From Nematostella vectensis (Eukaryota; Cnidaria; Anthozoa; Actiniaria; Edwardsiidae): a stretch of DNA of 64,000 bases. Numbering within the stretch: position 1 is the stretch's first letter; every line of letters starts with the position of its first letter. The notes below the pieces were generated by a model. That model did not search any database, had not been told where the DNA came from, and worked only from the letters and a program-made list of their open reading frames with translations. This document shows positions 37,457-50,193 of the stretch, one piece after another. Made by a program: the position numbers and the translations under genes. Location of the stretch: the NCBI RefSeq assembly GCF_932526225.1, contig NC_064036.1, forward strand, positions 5,711,519 through 5,775,518, written 5' to 3'.

Positions 37457-38650
37457 TTATTCGGATCATGGTCTCGACTATGAGGTAACGGTCGACCTCT
37501 GCAATTTATTTTAGAGTTCTTTTTTTAAGAAATTCATGGACTAAAATTTAACAGGAGGCGTTTATTTATGTTTCTATATTTATCGATTTTTTGAGACGCA
37601 AAAACAAGACTCTTGGATGTAAGGGTTCTTAAATTATTCCATTGCCTGGCTCCTCCATTGTCTGGGAGCTGTGGTCTAGCAGAAATTAGATGTTTGAATT
37701 TTTTTTATACAGCCCATCTAATGGATATGTACAATAAAAGACTAGCACGCACTCTTTTTGTATATTGTATTCCATCTTATAAAGTGCTTCAATAATTAAT
37801 ATTTTTGTTTTAGATGGTCCTTGGGTTGGTCTATTTACATTACCCATCAATGACTTCCGTCGGTGAGCACCCTTGCGTTTAACATCACTGCTTTCTCGAG
37901 CGTATAACTTCTTTCTAATCTTGACCAAAAGCTGAGCCTCAGTCGATTAATCTCAAACGTTTCTCTGTTGTTATTCAACTCTCTTCGTTACCCTTATTCA
38001 AAGTATTCGCTCCAAAATGTTTCTTGAAAATTGTCATCTTTATGATAATCGTAAATGCCCGGAAGGTTACATATTATAGAATGGAAGCTATCGACGGAGT
38101 TGGTGCGAAACAATCTTTAACTTTGTAAACTGCATCCAGACTCTGAGGGAAACAAACAAAATTACTAATACTTACTCTGAGCCAATCCCTAAAAAATATT
38201 TTGCGCAATACAAAAGAAGCTTATCGACTATACATTTGTTTGCGTTGCTTTTAGATTTCGTAAACGAAAAATTTTGAGGTGAGAACTCTCCGAACATTAA
38301 CAAGAAAGATCATATTCTTTTGCTTTTATGGATTGGCTTTGACGAATTCGGATTGGATTGATCCGTTTGCATTGTTTTCTTCTGTTATTTCCTACCATAA
38401 TCTATTCCCGCCGTAAATGCGCTTTGGGCAGTGATAGACCTACTTTTTTAGTTTGAGGTCAACAAACATCTTGGATAGCTTGCATTGTTTTTCTCTGGAT
38501 TCGCTGGTTCAATGAGCTAGGAGTGGCCGGAATATATTTTGATATCTGTTTGGATGAGCCCCGTACGTGTTATAATACAAGTATTCAACTGAAGGCACGT
38601 CCACAACTTAAAGCACTTGGCATCGGTAGAAGCCGATTTTATAGCTGACA

Positions 38651-38953
38651 TCATAGCTCGGTATCCTCTAAAACTTCGACGCGTATTTTGACCCCGCCAA
38701 TACTATATTCCTCTGAAGAAAAAGGCATTTGGTTCTCTAGAATTTTTTGAAGAACTCGTATGACTTCGCTGTTTTTATCTTCTGTTTTCGCTGCACAATC
38801 ATTTCCACTTCTTCTAACCTCCGCTTTGAGGTCTGAGCTCAGAATTATCTGCTGTTCCTTCGGTGAGGCTTTCACTCCTGATCCAAAATACTTTCCTCGA
38901 GTTTTGAATCTAAAGCTCAGTTTGTGTTGAGCTTGTACCTTTAACTTCGTCAT
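38651..38953 (-). CDS. Small protein with the shared C-terminal T-[DE]-[LF] module, copy B
   Basis: One hundred codons from the ATG at 38,953. The N-terminus is basic (KLSFRFKTRGKYF) and a Glu/Lys-rich linker precedes the shared block at residues 67-100: VLQKIL, EEYSIGG, KIRVEVLEDTEL. The end D-T-E-L fits a class I PDZ ligand. The same frame stays open for about 30 codons upstream of the ATG with a coiled-coil-like pattern (ILQFNQTIQEQKTALQGI), so an unannotated upstream exon is possible. It lies on the opposite strand to the other three copies, about 1.8 kb beyond the end of copy A. I do not recognise the family. Confidence 0.62.
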   Translation of the reverse strand: MTKLKVQAQHKLSFRFKTRGKYFGSGVKASPKEQQIILSSDLKAEVRRSGNDCAAKTEDKNSEVIRVLQKILENQMPFSSEEYSIGGVKIRVEVLEDTEL

Positions 38954-41900
38954 AACTTGACCGTATGTTTTTATTCCTTGCAGAGCCGTTTTCTGTTCTT
39001 GTATGGTTTGGTTGAACTGAAGAATAATCTCATCTTTAACATGTCTTTATTGATAAACATCCCTTGAACGTGACCCCATAGACGTAACTAGGTATTGTCA
39101 AGAGTAGGGCGTTAATCCGTTTTCCCCGCTAAGGCCATGGGGGCGACTGAGATCATTGAGGAGATACTATCATCACGATCACACGAGCGGGAGATGACAT
39201 ATGTTGAGAAAATAACCACTACTGCACAATTATGAGTGAGACGACGCCATTCCAGGGCAAGGGAAAAAACTTTTAATCAAGGAGGCAATAAGACCTAGTA
39301 TCAAGAGACCTAGCGCCACTAATATTGTATGACTCATTCTCTTTCCCCTCCCTTTGAACAATGGCAATCTTAGCTTTTCGCAAATATTTCTCTAGTTTCT
39401 CCATTATAACTTATATGATGGATCAACTGAGATATCCTATAACATAGTTCAAATAAGGTCAAATAGATAATCTCTTTTGTTTTCGTCTAGCAAATAAATG
39501 CTTTGAATCACTACGGAAGTAGAGAAATGCACCCTTGATTATCAGTGGGTAGGACTGCAAAATATTTTTATCTTTGACAGAAATAGAATCCTGTATGGCC
39601 CAAGAGGAAAAAATAACTACTACACGCATAGCATACCTACGTATCAACTTATATAAACAATCAGCGGGTATCAAGAAGGGTTGTTGACAGTTGACAAGAC
39701 ATACACAGTGATGCCCCGGAAAGGGCTCAGAGGCGGGAAGGGTGTGTCTAAAAAAAAAAACTAAAAAAATCAAACCCTTAAAACTACAGGAATACTCAAC
39801 TCACTCTCAAGATGGCTGGGATCTATATATATTATTAATTCCATAACGACACTAGTAAATCGCGCGCTCTGATTGGTCAATGTTCATGTGTTATTAAAGA
39901 AGAGTTCGTTAACTTTCGCTTCTGTTTATCCCTTAGGGCCTCTCACGCTAGTATCATCACATCCTAATAACAACTGGTCCTTAAAAAATGTAGTAGGAAA
40001 ATAAATGCTCGATGGTAAGGACCGCCATGTGTCTGTTTTATTGCTTAGAGTAGAAATCGCTTCGACTACACCAGATTTGCTATCTGGGGTACGAACTGCT
40101 GTTGAACGCACCCAAATATCCGTTAGGGTTAAAATTGATTTTATGAAGAGCCCTCCCCCACCCCAACCCCGAGTAAAACAAATACAACTCATTTCTTATC
40201 TTGTGCGTCTGTCATCTAATAAATGGTTAAAGGTTTTTTTTTTAGCTTAAAATGCAAGTAGCAGGCAGATGATCATGTATGCTCCAACATTGAGCGAGGA
40301 CGGAACAGCAAACGGTGATAAAAATAAACTCAGTTGTTCTTCAATTATGCGATATAACCAACATTCCATATTTTAACACTCCTCTACACAAAATAGATTG
40401 AAAAAGATAAGTACACAGCATTTTTGACATTTCCTTAAAAATCCAAAGCCGTTTATATTTCTCAAATTTGATGAGATGTGGGGGGAAATTTCTGACGTGG
40501 GTGCCCTGTGTTTTGATGGGATATACAGCCGCGCCGTAGGGGCTACCCTCAGATCTTTTAGAAGCGTATGAAAGGGCTTACATATGATGGGGACGAGGGT
40601 TTCCCTTTCATTAAGAGTCTTTGAGAGATCCGAACCAATCATAACGCGTTGAGCCTATGGGTATTTGGCGGAGCGAAAATCAATCCCACATGCAGGCAAT
40701 TGCTCGTGGTCAGGTGATGCCTTATAGGATGTAACGCCTGTAATGTATGAATGTGGCAAAATAGCGACGACAATATTTATTACCTGAAGAATTGTATTAA
40801 ACAAAGTTTTAAACTTTTTCTCTTTTTGTCTAACCTATTTGACACATTACCCCGTTAGCAACGTCTCTCGTTTCCCCCTGTGAGTGACAGCATGATATCA
40901 TAGTTAAAGGTCAAGCTAAACCATCGAGTCATATCCACTCGTCATTCTAACTTTAGTGTTAGAGCTTTGAAAATGGTCTGGATCTGTTCTTGCTGAAGTA
41001 AATGGGAGAAATAAACCTATTAACGGTTTTTTTTTATTGGCAAAGCATCCAGAAGGAACGAAGACATTCATCTACTTTTAAGTAGTAGTAGCTAAAACAC
41101 TACTCGCCAAGGTTGCAATCGAACCGAGAATATGATGAAATCCATAAGGTTAGAGAACGCTAAGAAAACATAGATAATGATTTGTTGGACTATATATCAT
41201 ACAGACGAAGCCCTTATTTCAGACCCAGTCAATAAAGTTACGGTTCGCCTTCGCAACTGTGCCGCGCTAGAAATTAAATTTTTATTTTGTAATAACAAAA
41301 AACTGCACATACTAAGATTCGTAAAATAATCGAGAATCTACCCATGGCTTTTTTTTTCAATACGGAGTTTTTTGTTTTTTAGTTAGGGACCGAGCGAAAT
41401 ACGCTAAATCATACTGTTGTCTTCGGCGAAAATGTTGGTACCCTTGCTTCGCGCCAAGGTTAATGCAATACGTCTTATTTCCAACAGCAGATGTCAATCT
41501 TCAAAAGAGGTTCTCATTTTTTCCAACTTAGATTGACCGAGCAGTGCGAGCAGAAATAGCGATCCTGAGACTCTCGCTTTCTACGAAGCAAGATTTTTTT
41601 GACAGCTATTTTAGCAATTTACCATATTATTTTGAGCAGGATCGGCTCGGCTTTAGAAACACATTCAAACAAATTATTCCAACAAATGTTGCATTTTTCC
41701 TAGCTTAGACGGTGAAAATTTTGCCGAGAACTTGTGTGCAAGAAGCTCTTTTTGGGGCTTGGAAATTTGTCCCTCGCTTTCTTTTTCCTTCCACTTTTTC
41801 TGGCTTTTGATCTCCAACCGCTTGTTCGTTTACAAGGCATAGTTTATGAAGGATTCTGCCTCCATTTCATAACACTTTACAACAAACACAGTTCAGGAGA

Positions 41901-42489
41901 ACTCCTGTTTATTTTGGATATGTAGCCAGCGCCCAGCTAGCAGTAATCACTGCTGAATGACATAGAGTTAACAAAGTTCGGACTAGACTGGCGCGGAAGA
42001 TGGAGACGGTGAAACACTTATTCTACCCAGAAGCCTTCATTGGGATATCTGAAAAGAAGGAAAAAACAAAAAGCTGAGAGGATTACATGAGCAAAGTAAA
42101 TTTATTATAATTATAAATGCAATTATTATTATTATTATTTTTCAGGGTACAATAATATCTGTTAAACAACTTATGATTAATATTGATGGAACAAGAGTGC
42201 AATAGACTCTCGGTATATAAAGTACCAAAGAATCGATTCAATTGGAGTACAATAGACTCTTAATAGTATTACACGAAGTACATATGCAGTCAGTGTAAAT
42301 CACTGGTGTTAATCTATTCAAATGCTATAGTGATAAGGGTTTGTACTCTTTACACTCGCCTTGGACGCTAGTGCAAAAAGCTTGACATACAAATACGAGC
42401 TTTTCTTAAGAGAGAAATTCTGATCGCGGCGAGGCGGAAACTGTTATTCTTTCTACCAAACAAAGAGTTCTTAGCTCTTGCCTCGAACC
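38954..42489. other. Intergenic stretch without a supported gene
   Basis: A+T-rich sequence with short random frames on both strands. I found no domain, no RNA gene and no strong inverted repeat. A small cluster of 'GTGCAATAGACTCT' / 'AGTACAATAGACTCT' repeats lies at about 42,195-42,260. Confidence 0.5.
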
Positions 42490-43990
42490 AGAATCCTGTC
42501 ATTATAGTTTAATAATCTCTAGTCTTTATGTGCGCTGTCCCAATGAACGCCATCTTGGCAAAGAACAAGCCAAAATGCTGCTGATTTCCAAAAGGGGACA
42601 ATCAAAATTTTGTGCACTACACAATCGAAAGTGATTACTGGCCCTAGGAATAAGAATATATGGCGGTAACCACCAATTATTATCAGCATGCCGGTTTTCT
42701 GTAAATGATCTACAGCGTCCGTACCAGGTTGATAGAACCTAGATTTAAAGCATGGAAGCTTGTTATTGTAATGGCAAGAAAAGCGATCAACAAGATGAGG
42801 ACCCCAGTAGAGCAATAAGACCTGTGAAAACATGTTCTTTTATGATGCAATCATCGAAGTATCATCTTAATTAATCAAAATATCTGCGTCGCAAATATAT
42901 TATCTGGAAATCCATTTGATTTCTAAAGAAATATTATCACAACAGAAGTGTAACAAATTTAAATCTATAGACTGAAGCTACGAAAAACTTGCTACCAACC
43001 ATGATAAACGATATAGACTACATTCTTAGTATAAACCACGCAATATTGCGATTACAAAGCTCAAACTCAAAAGCCTTAATGGCCAATGAAGCAGCACTGA
43101 TTTTTCTCCAAGTAGACCTGTTTTTTTCCAAAGTCATACCAGTTTTAGTGAAAAACATACGTTAACATCTATATAGGCAGCACAAGCAACGTCAGAAACG
43201 CCTGAGTATACTAGTTTTCAGGGGACAGCATTTGCGTTTTACAATTTATTTGGTGAACGTTGTTTTGCCAAAATGACAATTCTGAAATATCATCTAAAAT
43301 CGATAGAATCTGCACTAGTAACAACATAACCCAAACAGACGGTTTCTTGAGCTGGATCCCAATGGGATTAAAACACAATGACAAACAAAACCAGATATCA
43401 ATAAATCTGCATGCGTGATTAAATTGAAAACGCGAAGCCTCAATAGCATTCTTGCCTGCGCCCAACCCATCATCTAAATAAACTGCAATAGGAATGCCTT
43501 GGGAGCGCCAATGGGTAACTAAGTAATTTAGTAGACATAAATGGTGTTGATGACAAACCAAAAGGCAAAAGACAAAACTGAAAATATTGAGGGCCATGGC
43601 CCAAATCTCACGAGAATCACAGGAACTTTCTATAATCTTAAAAAATTTTCACATGGTGATGCGCAGACGAAATTAGACAAAAAGTAATCTTGGTTAATCA
43701 GATGATAGTCCTACTATCACACATTTTATCTTCTGCTTGTTAATACTTTGTTAACAAGTCTAAGATCTATAATAAGGCGTTTCTTACCGCTGGATTTGAC
43801 TGAAACTGATAAAGGATTAATGATTCCTGGTTTATAACTAAATTCTTATACTCAAAGATTAGAAATAAGTTTTTTGATAGCTTCGCTAACAAAGGATGTG
43901 TGTTTAAACTCTGAGGTGTTGTTTTTATCAACAAAAGGACCGAGTACTTTAAGACAAGGAATTATACATCCAACGACAATAAAGTCAAGG
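42490..43990 (-). mobile_element. Decayed DIRS-like retrotransposon (RT/RNase H region)
   Basis: Reading the minus strand from ~43,930 down: SEAIKKLISNL; PLSVSVKSSGKKRLIIDLR around 43,750-43,840; then IPIAVYLDDGLGAGK, the reverse-transcriptase catalytic motif, at about 43,460-43,500; then WGPHLVDRF…FYQPGTDAVD near 42,720-42,800. The order fits the RT to RNase H/late pol part of DIRS-type elements of anthozoans. Frames are broken by stops and frameshifts and no termini are visible, so it is a dead fragment. Confidence 0.75.
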
Positions 43991-44624
43991 ATAAAGCTTA
44001 ATGCACCTATAAATTTCTACAAATCTATAAAATGACTAATCTACCTATGACAATAGAACAGTGGTTATGAAAAAAAAAAAAAAACATCCAGAAACACAAC
44101 ACCAAAACTTTCGGAATAAGGGACAAAAATCCATTATTAGGTAAACTAGAATCCGCTACACCTTGATCTTTGTCGCTGCCATACTGCCATACGGCTCAGG
44201 TATCTCAAACTTAAATGACTCGAATTTCTCACCAACTCAAACAATTTAAGTTTTCCTTGACCACATTTCAATCCCGTTAACTGGTTTAACTTTTCTATTC
44301 TCCTATATCAATTTGGGTTTTTCATGCATTACTTTTATTTCGACTATTATTTTTTGTGATGTCCATTTAGCATTATGGCTTCATGGCAGTAAACTTATTC
44401 ATACACAAAGAAAAGCCTGAAAAAAATGCATGCAGCCCAAACGTACAACGTACGTACAACGATGAAAAATAACATGCACGTCTTGGAGAGAAGACAACAA
44501 ACATGCACGAATGCAACCTCCCAATCAACCCCTTCACTTTTCTAATGGTCCGTCCCCTTTATTGCTGTCTCTTTGTAGGGTGTTTGTAACCACTTTAATA
44601 TATTGCGTTAAATCTGACAGCAAA

Positions 44625-47389
44625 ATGGAGAGGATGGTGCCTACCTGCTACAAGTGCCAGCCGACTGGTGTGATCGATGGTGGCTATGCATGGGTTGTGT
44701 GCTTTGCAGCGTTTGTTATTCTTCTCATCACGGTTGGACAACAAAACTGCTCAGGGATCATCTTCGTCGCGCTCATGGATGAGTACAAGCAGGGTCGTGG
44801 CGCCACAGGTGACTAGCCTTCGTAGCAAGCCAAATGGATTGGGAAGGAAAAGAGGAGACTGGGCGCGCGCTAGGGAAAGAGCAGAATGAGGCGTACGGTA
44901 AAAAGCAACCGCCCCCTTTCCCTGCATTCGCTTTATCCTTCTCTCCAGGCGCGCGGGATCTAACCCTCATTTTCCCAAGCCCTTTGCGCTTGCTACGCAG
45001 AAGTAACAGGCGTATCGCATGCTAAAGCTAAAGCGTATTCCTAATCACGAACAAAGTAGCTCAAGAAGCAAGGATTCGATTTGCTTTTTATAGCGCACAA
45101 GCTGAGAGGGGAGTTATGTAGGGAGAAATATTCCCTTTTGTAGCACAGTTGTACTGCTCAAACCCATCAGAGAACATGTGTGTACCGCTTAGAATCAGAG
45201 CGAGTAGTTTTGTGTTTGAACCTCTAGAATATCGTTTGTAGAGTTCTGCGAAAGTAAAAGCCTGATGGCTTTCTTATTCTTATTTCCAAGTTTTGAAATG
45301 TGACATTTTATACCAACTATTATGAATACAGAGGATGCTGTGGGTTGCCTCGCTACGAGAGTGACTTGTAAATTACGATGATATTTTGCAGTCACTTTTT
45401 TCATCTACATGAAGCTACATATTCATTTTAACGACTAGTCTTCTCTGAATTTTTCAGTGTATCAAGTTTTTGAAGCGAAAAAGATAGTTAACCACGACAC
45501 CAAATATCCAAGAAAAACGTCTCCAAGAACTAACTCATTTTATATATGTTTTAGCCTGGGTGACGTCACTAGCTGTCAGCCTTAATCTCACTTTCGGTCC
45601 TCTTAGTGCGTTCCTGTGTCAGCGGTTTGGCTGTCGTGTGACCGCCATGCTTGGCGGGGGGATTTGTGCAGTCAGTCTCTTCTTATCAGCATTTGCCGTC
45701 GACCTTTATTTACTTTACTTTACATACGGCGTCCTTCTTGGTCTAGGGAACTCCCTGTGTTATACCTCGGCCCTTATCGCGCTAACGCTATACTTCCGAC
45801 GACACATCGCCTTGGCGAACTCTCTCGGCTTTCTAGGACCCGCACTTGGTATCGTCATCTTGACACCGCTTTTAAAGCACTTGTTCCAGACATTGAGCCT
45901 GCGATACGTGTTCTTTGCGCTATCGGTCATTCAGATCATTATCGTTGCGGTTGGGTCAGCGTTCCGTCCTTTTGCACAGACGCAGAGAAATAAATGTCTT
46001 CCTCGGCTTCTTGACAGCTCGCCGTTCAGGGACAAGAGTTACCGTATTTGGGTCGTGGCGCTTTGTTTCTTCATGCCGGCTATCCTCGTGCCTTATGTTC
46101 ACATAGTGAGTATTCATCGTCTTATCCAAGGAAAAGCCAAGGGTCTTAAAGGGAGAGGTGTGTTTGGGGGGGGGGGGGGGGGGGGGTGTCCGAGCAAGTC
46201 CCTTAACAATAGCTTTATGTTCTTCCATCCAGAAAATTTCGAGGGGGACAGGAGGAGTTTTCTTCGACGAAAAACTCACATAAACAGGACATCAGTATAG
46301 ACACTATAAATTTTATAATGGGGAAGTGAAAAAACGCGCCGCTTTGGGTCGAGGTGGTCGAGTTACTCATTTACCAGGTGGCGGCGGATCCACAGCGCGT
46401 CCTCTGAAAGGTCGCAAGCGCGTAGGGACAGAGCTCGCTGCAGGAGCGAAAACAAAGCAAATACATCCAGTCAACGCAGGAATACGTGCTTATTCAACAC
46501 TAACAAGACATTAGACTTCATTTCGGAGTCAAATTATCCTATAGCCCGTGCTTTAGCTTACATAATATGATTATAGTCTGACGATTTCCTTTCACAACTA
46601 GATTTTGAATTGTTAGAATTTAAAAAGTTTAGTCAGTTTCTGAAAATAAAATCAAGGGTTATACGGGAGTTAAGGTTTCTCATGGGACCCTAATTATTCC
46701 CTCTGACTACGTCTCCGGCGCGAGCACAGCCAGGATATCTATATCATAGCATGATCATCTTTGTTTCCCAGGTTAAATTTGCTGAAGACCATAACATTGA
46801 GAAGACCAAGTCCTCAACAGTGGTCGTCTTCTTCGCTATCGGCTCAATTACCTTCCGTCCGATCCTAGGCCGTCTGTCTGACTATTTGCCCAGTTACCGA
46901 TTACAGATCTTCCAGCTTTGCTTTCTTGTTATCGCACTCGCCAACACATTTGTTGTCTTAGCAACAAACTATATTGCCTTCGCAATATACGCGTTTATAT
47001 TCGGATCTGTGGACGGTATCTTCTGGTCGCAAATGTCTGTTATTACCCAAGAGATAGTGGGAATGGAACATTTGCCTGCGGCCTTTGGCTGGCTCATCAT
47101 GATTATCTCGTTTCCAGGCGTCCTCGGCCCGCCGCTAGCAGGGTGGCTATTCAGCGTCTCGCAGACTTACACTACGCCGTTTATGGTCAGCGGTGCTCTT
47201 GTCATAGTGTCTATTTGTCTGATGTTTGCAATTCAGATGCCCGTCCAATCAGCATCAAGAAGTACTTTGTCACACAATCGTCTAGAGTTCTTACAGAATG
47301 GTACTGTTGGAGAAAAACTCGCGAACAGCAGCCGAGACAGCCGGGTAATCGTGCTCGAAGCGGCCAGGGATCTTTCTATATCTGTGTAA
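44625..47389 (+). CDS. Monocarboxylate transporter-like MFS protein (SLC16 family)
   Basis: Three exons join in frame: 44625-44808, 45555-46105 and 46772-47389, predicting 450 aa with about 12 hydrophobic spans. The signature DGGYAWVV at residues 18-25 opens TM1; 'AWVTSLAVSLNLTFGPL' follows the first splice; PYVHI|VKFAEDHNI at the second splice is typical of the TM6-7 loop region. In proton-linked MCT1 the eighth span has an Asp-x-x-x-Arg pair. Here Arg274 (FRPILGR) is kept but the Asp position is Ser270, so substrate and coupling may differ (inference). Plasma-membrane transport of a small carboxylate or aromatic compound is the family role; the substrate cannot be told. The frame is open upstream to 44,511 without better support. 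AATAAA follows at 47,411. Confidence 0.88.
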
Positions 47390-47487
47390 TCAAACCACTT
47401 TAAATCAGGGAAATAAATCAATACAAGGTTGGAATGGTTTGCTTTACGCCTCTGTGAAACAGAGTAGTCTCGCTGTTCAGCACCATC

Positions 47488-47632
47488 GGCGTAGCCAGGA
47501 TTTTTAACAAAAGGGGGCCCAAAAGGGACTTTCAAGGTATTTTCTCCTGTAATGTATTTAAAGTCCCATACATTTACTGTATTTTTGGCTGCTTAAAGGG
47601 GGGGGGGCAGGTCACCCCCTGGCTACGCCCCT
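47488..47632. mobile_element. Short MITE with GGCGTAGCCAGG ends
   Basis: GGCGTAGCCAGGATTT at the left and CCTGGCTACGCCCCTG at the right are inverted (12 bp exact), enclosing a G run at 47,598. It lies just downstream of the transporter gene. Confidence 0.65.
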
Positions 47633-47670
47633 GAGCGCTGCAGGAGGGCTGTTCAGTTTTCTAGCTGTTC

Positions 47671-48715
47671 TAGCCTGCTAGTCGGCTCTCAATGTGGGGT
47701 ATTCGGAAATGTTTTATTTTCAAATATTGGGAACGCTGTGCGCGCACGAAGGCCGAGGTGCGCTGGGCCGAGGGTGCAAAGAAATGAGAGCCGGTAACAA
47801 AACCCCCTCTTTTCGAATAGTGTCACTCAAGCGTTTGAACGCGCCAAATCCTGTCCAGAGCTTCAATATGGCGGAAAGCATCAACAACCAACTCGTTATT
47901 AACCAAGCTTTACACGAACTGAAAGGCACAAATGCGAAACTAAACCCTCAATGTTCAGTAAATTGTCACCAGCGTTGTAAAGGGATTTCTTCGATATCTT
48001 TGAGGTAGGCGGGTAGCGTGTAGCTTTTCTCAGAGGACTTTTACCAGGCGCGAGAACTACCGAATTGCGTTTCTTATTCCCTTTGGTCGGAGTTTTCTCA
48101 AGGTTTTCCTGCTCGCAGTGGGCATCCCTAATATAGGGAAAAAAGGACAGCAAGATTGCGTATTTTCCTAGCGCACGAATTGCACGCTCGGCTTGAAAAG
48201 TTGTGTGACTTTATGCATCTGATGCCCGCTGTTTCGCAGAGATCCGCGAGAATCGTACCACGACTAACTTCTCGGCGGGAAGGAATAAACAAATTCTCAA
48301 ACGATATTTTTGTCCCGTATTTTAGATTTAGATTGCAGTCGCAAATCCTGCAGAAATTGACATAAACCTTGCAGGCCTGCGGAATTGACGTAGACATCTC
48401 AGGCATTTTAGCGAGAGCTCGGTTTGTTATGTTATGATCTAACGCTAGTCTGCACGTGTGCAGAAAACTGTCAAACTCTTGTTTACTTTGCATCGATCAT
48501 CACTGACTAGATTTTGACAGCTAACGCCTCGCTGAGATCAAAGCGCAGCCAAGCGTGAAGTGGGCTTGATTCGAAAAGAGGGGTTTTGTTGCCGGTTCTC
48601 ATTTCTTTGCACCCTCGGTCCATCGCACCTCGGCCTTCGCGCGCGCACAGGGTTCCCAATATTAGAAAATAAAACCTTTCCGAATAACCCACAATGAGGG
48701 GCCGGCTAGCAGGCT
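47671..48715 (-). mobile_element. ~1-kb transposon-like element with ~145-bp inverted ends
   Basis: The left end (47,671-47,820) and the right end (48,571-48,715) are diverged inverted copies, sharing TAGCCTGCTAG, GGGTTATTCGG-like, CGCACGAAGGCCGAGGTGCG and AGGGTGCAAAGAAATGAGA phrases. Both ends can be read as similar peptides (MGYSE-FYF-ILGTLC), which is a by-product of the repeat. Between them lies a minus-strand zinc-finger frame. No target-site duplication is certain. Confidence 0.75.
47899..48493 (-). pseudogene. ZAD-like zinc-finger protein, frameshifted, inside the element
   Basis: The frame from the ATG at 48,493 runs 121 codons. It contains FCRICDCNLNLKYG… and …SRACNSCARKIRNL, a CxxC…CxxC arrangement with spacing like ZAD-type zinc-binding domains. 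It ends at a stop at 48,128 next to a T run. A second frame overlapping by ~25 bases (from 48,153 to 47,899) continues with a Lys/Ser/Pro-rich segment, as expected of the same protein after a frameshift or small intron. It probably belongs to a transposon or transposon-derived cnidarian family; function is unknown. Confidence 0.5.
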
Positions 48716-48807
48716 ATTGCTGTTCTGTCTATCCGATATTTTGTTAGCTTCGTCCCCAGACTTTCCGAGGTTATTTGGCCGGGCAGCCAAAGATTCCCAG
48801 GGACGAG

Positions 48808-48961
48808 TGTTAGAAAGCACCCATGTTGTTCGGCTGATTTGGTGGAAGCTATTGCGGTATTTACAACTTGTTTCATTGTTTCATCCTAGCAAAATACCAA
48901 GTGCTAGAAAGCACCCATGTTGTTCGGCTGATTTGGTGGAAGCTATTGCGGTATTTACAAC
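48808..48961. repeat. Two-copy direct repeat (~60 bp, spacing ~93 bp)
   Basis: 'GTTAGAAAGCACCCATG' continuing through 'GGAAGCTATTGCGGTATTTA' occurs at about 48,808-48,869 and again at 48,900-48,961 with almost no differences. Confidence 0.9.
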
Positions 48962-50193
48962 ACACTCTTTTTATTATAAGAAACCCCATTCTATGATTTC
49001 ACCAAATTTTAAGAACATGCCGAGGCTCAGCAAAATATTACTTTGTTAGTCTGATAAGTTCTTAAATGCAGAATCAAATTGTGTTCATTATAACAAGCTT
49101 AGTTATTATTGCTGTTGATCATTTGTGTAATTCTCCTCCTGACAAATCATTGAATACTATATTTTTATGGACTCTTTAATTTAAGAACATCGATAAGAAC
49201 ATTGTCAGGTCTAAAATACTCCAAAAATAACAGCCCAGCCTTAAATGTAAATTCGGAAAAAAGAGTACAATATAATAGTGGAATAGATGGTGTTTTCGAA
49301 ATTTTTCTTCACAGTCTTCCATTATTTTTTATTCATAATTGAATAAAACCAATAACGAAGGTGTGGTTGAGGAAGTTCTGTAATTCCATAGTCGGAGGCT
49401 TCTCGTACTGTGAGCAATCCATTAAAGGACAAGGCCTAACCGGATTACATGGATAAGGCCCAACCTCATAATCGTCCAAGCAAATGGACTATAACACATA
49501 ACCGACCAGAGTACAAATATACGATTTTCAAATTCCAGACTAAGAGTACTTTGAGAATTGAATCAATGTGAGACAATTCGTTTAAAATAACAACTCTTGC
49601 TGCTCCCCGGATTTTCCATTTTAATCTATTGATCTAAGCTACGTCTTTGCTGTTAACAGCACAAGGTTTGTTTGTTACCAAAACATCGACCTTCTGGTAT
49701 GTTTTTGTAGCCTTGTGGGTCTCGTGGCTTAGTAAGTAAAAGCTGTAGGGGCAAGTTTATTCGGATTTCGCATTATTTCCTTTAAGAGCCGCATAGATTC
49801 TTCCGTAGATATTTGCACGTTTATAGGCCGGACGCGGGTAATGTCCGCTTCGTGGAGGCTTGTTCGTAGAGATAATATCAATGAGGCGACCATAGACACA
49901 TTAACGTTTAGAAAAACATATGCGACTAAACAGCTGAGGGCAATGTGTTCAAAAAACAATCATAAGTGATAGAAAGTGAAAGCTGTTTGCTTCAGTTCTC
50001 GCTCATACCAAACAACAACAAGTCTGAAGCCGAGACTACGATGTTTGAAACTTGCACTTTTCGCCTTGGGCAGTGAATTGAATGGTATTTCTTTTTCTCG
50101 GGCTATGACAGCGATGTGAATCAAACAAACGGATATCTTTCAAGCTTTCACTTCAGGTTGGGTCATTTATTTGGCATTGCGCCCTATGTTTTT
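48962..50193. other. Intergenic stretch, no supported gene
   Basis: A+T-rich. An open frame on the minus strand (49,729-49,959) begins with TTG and encodes a hydrophobic segment, but it has no family signature and no ATG near the start. I see nothing else. Confidence 0.5.

Noticed and set aside
46326-46514. Gly/Arg-rich frame in the transporter intron
   Set aside because: Intronic, no family match; the flanking exons splice cleanly past it.
47694-48008. Plus-strand 104-codon frame as a gene related to the minus-strand frame at 48,507-48,692
   Set aside because: Their similarity is explained by the inverted ends of one transposon-like element.
49729-49959. Minus-strand frame with a hydrophobic N-terminus, divergent from copy C
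   Set aside because: It starts with TTG, the first ATG comes after the hydrophobic part, and it does not contain the shared C-terminal block.
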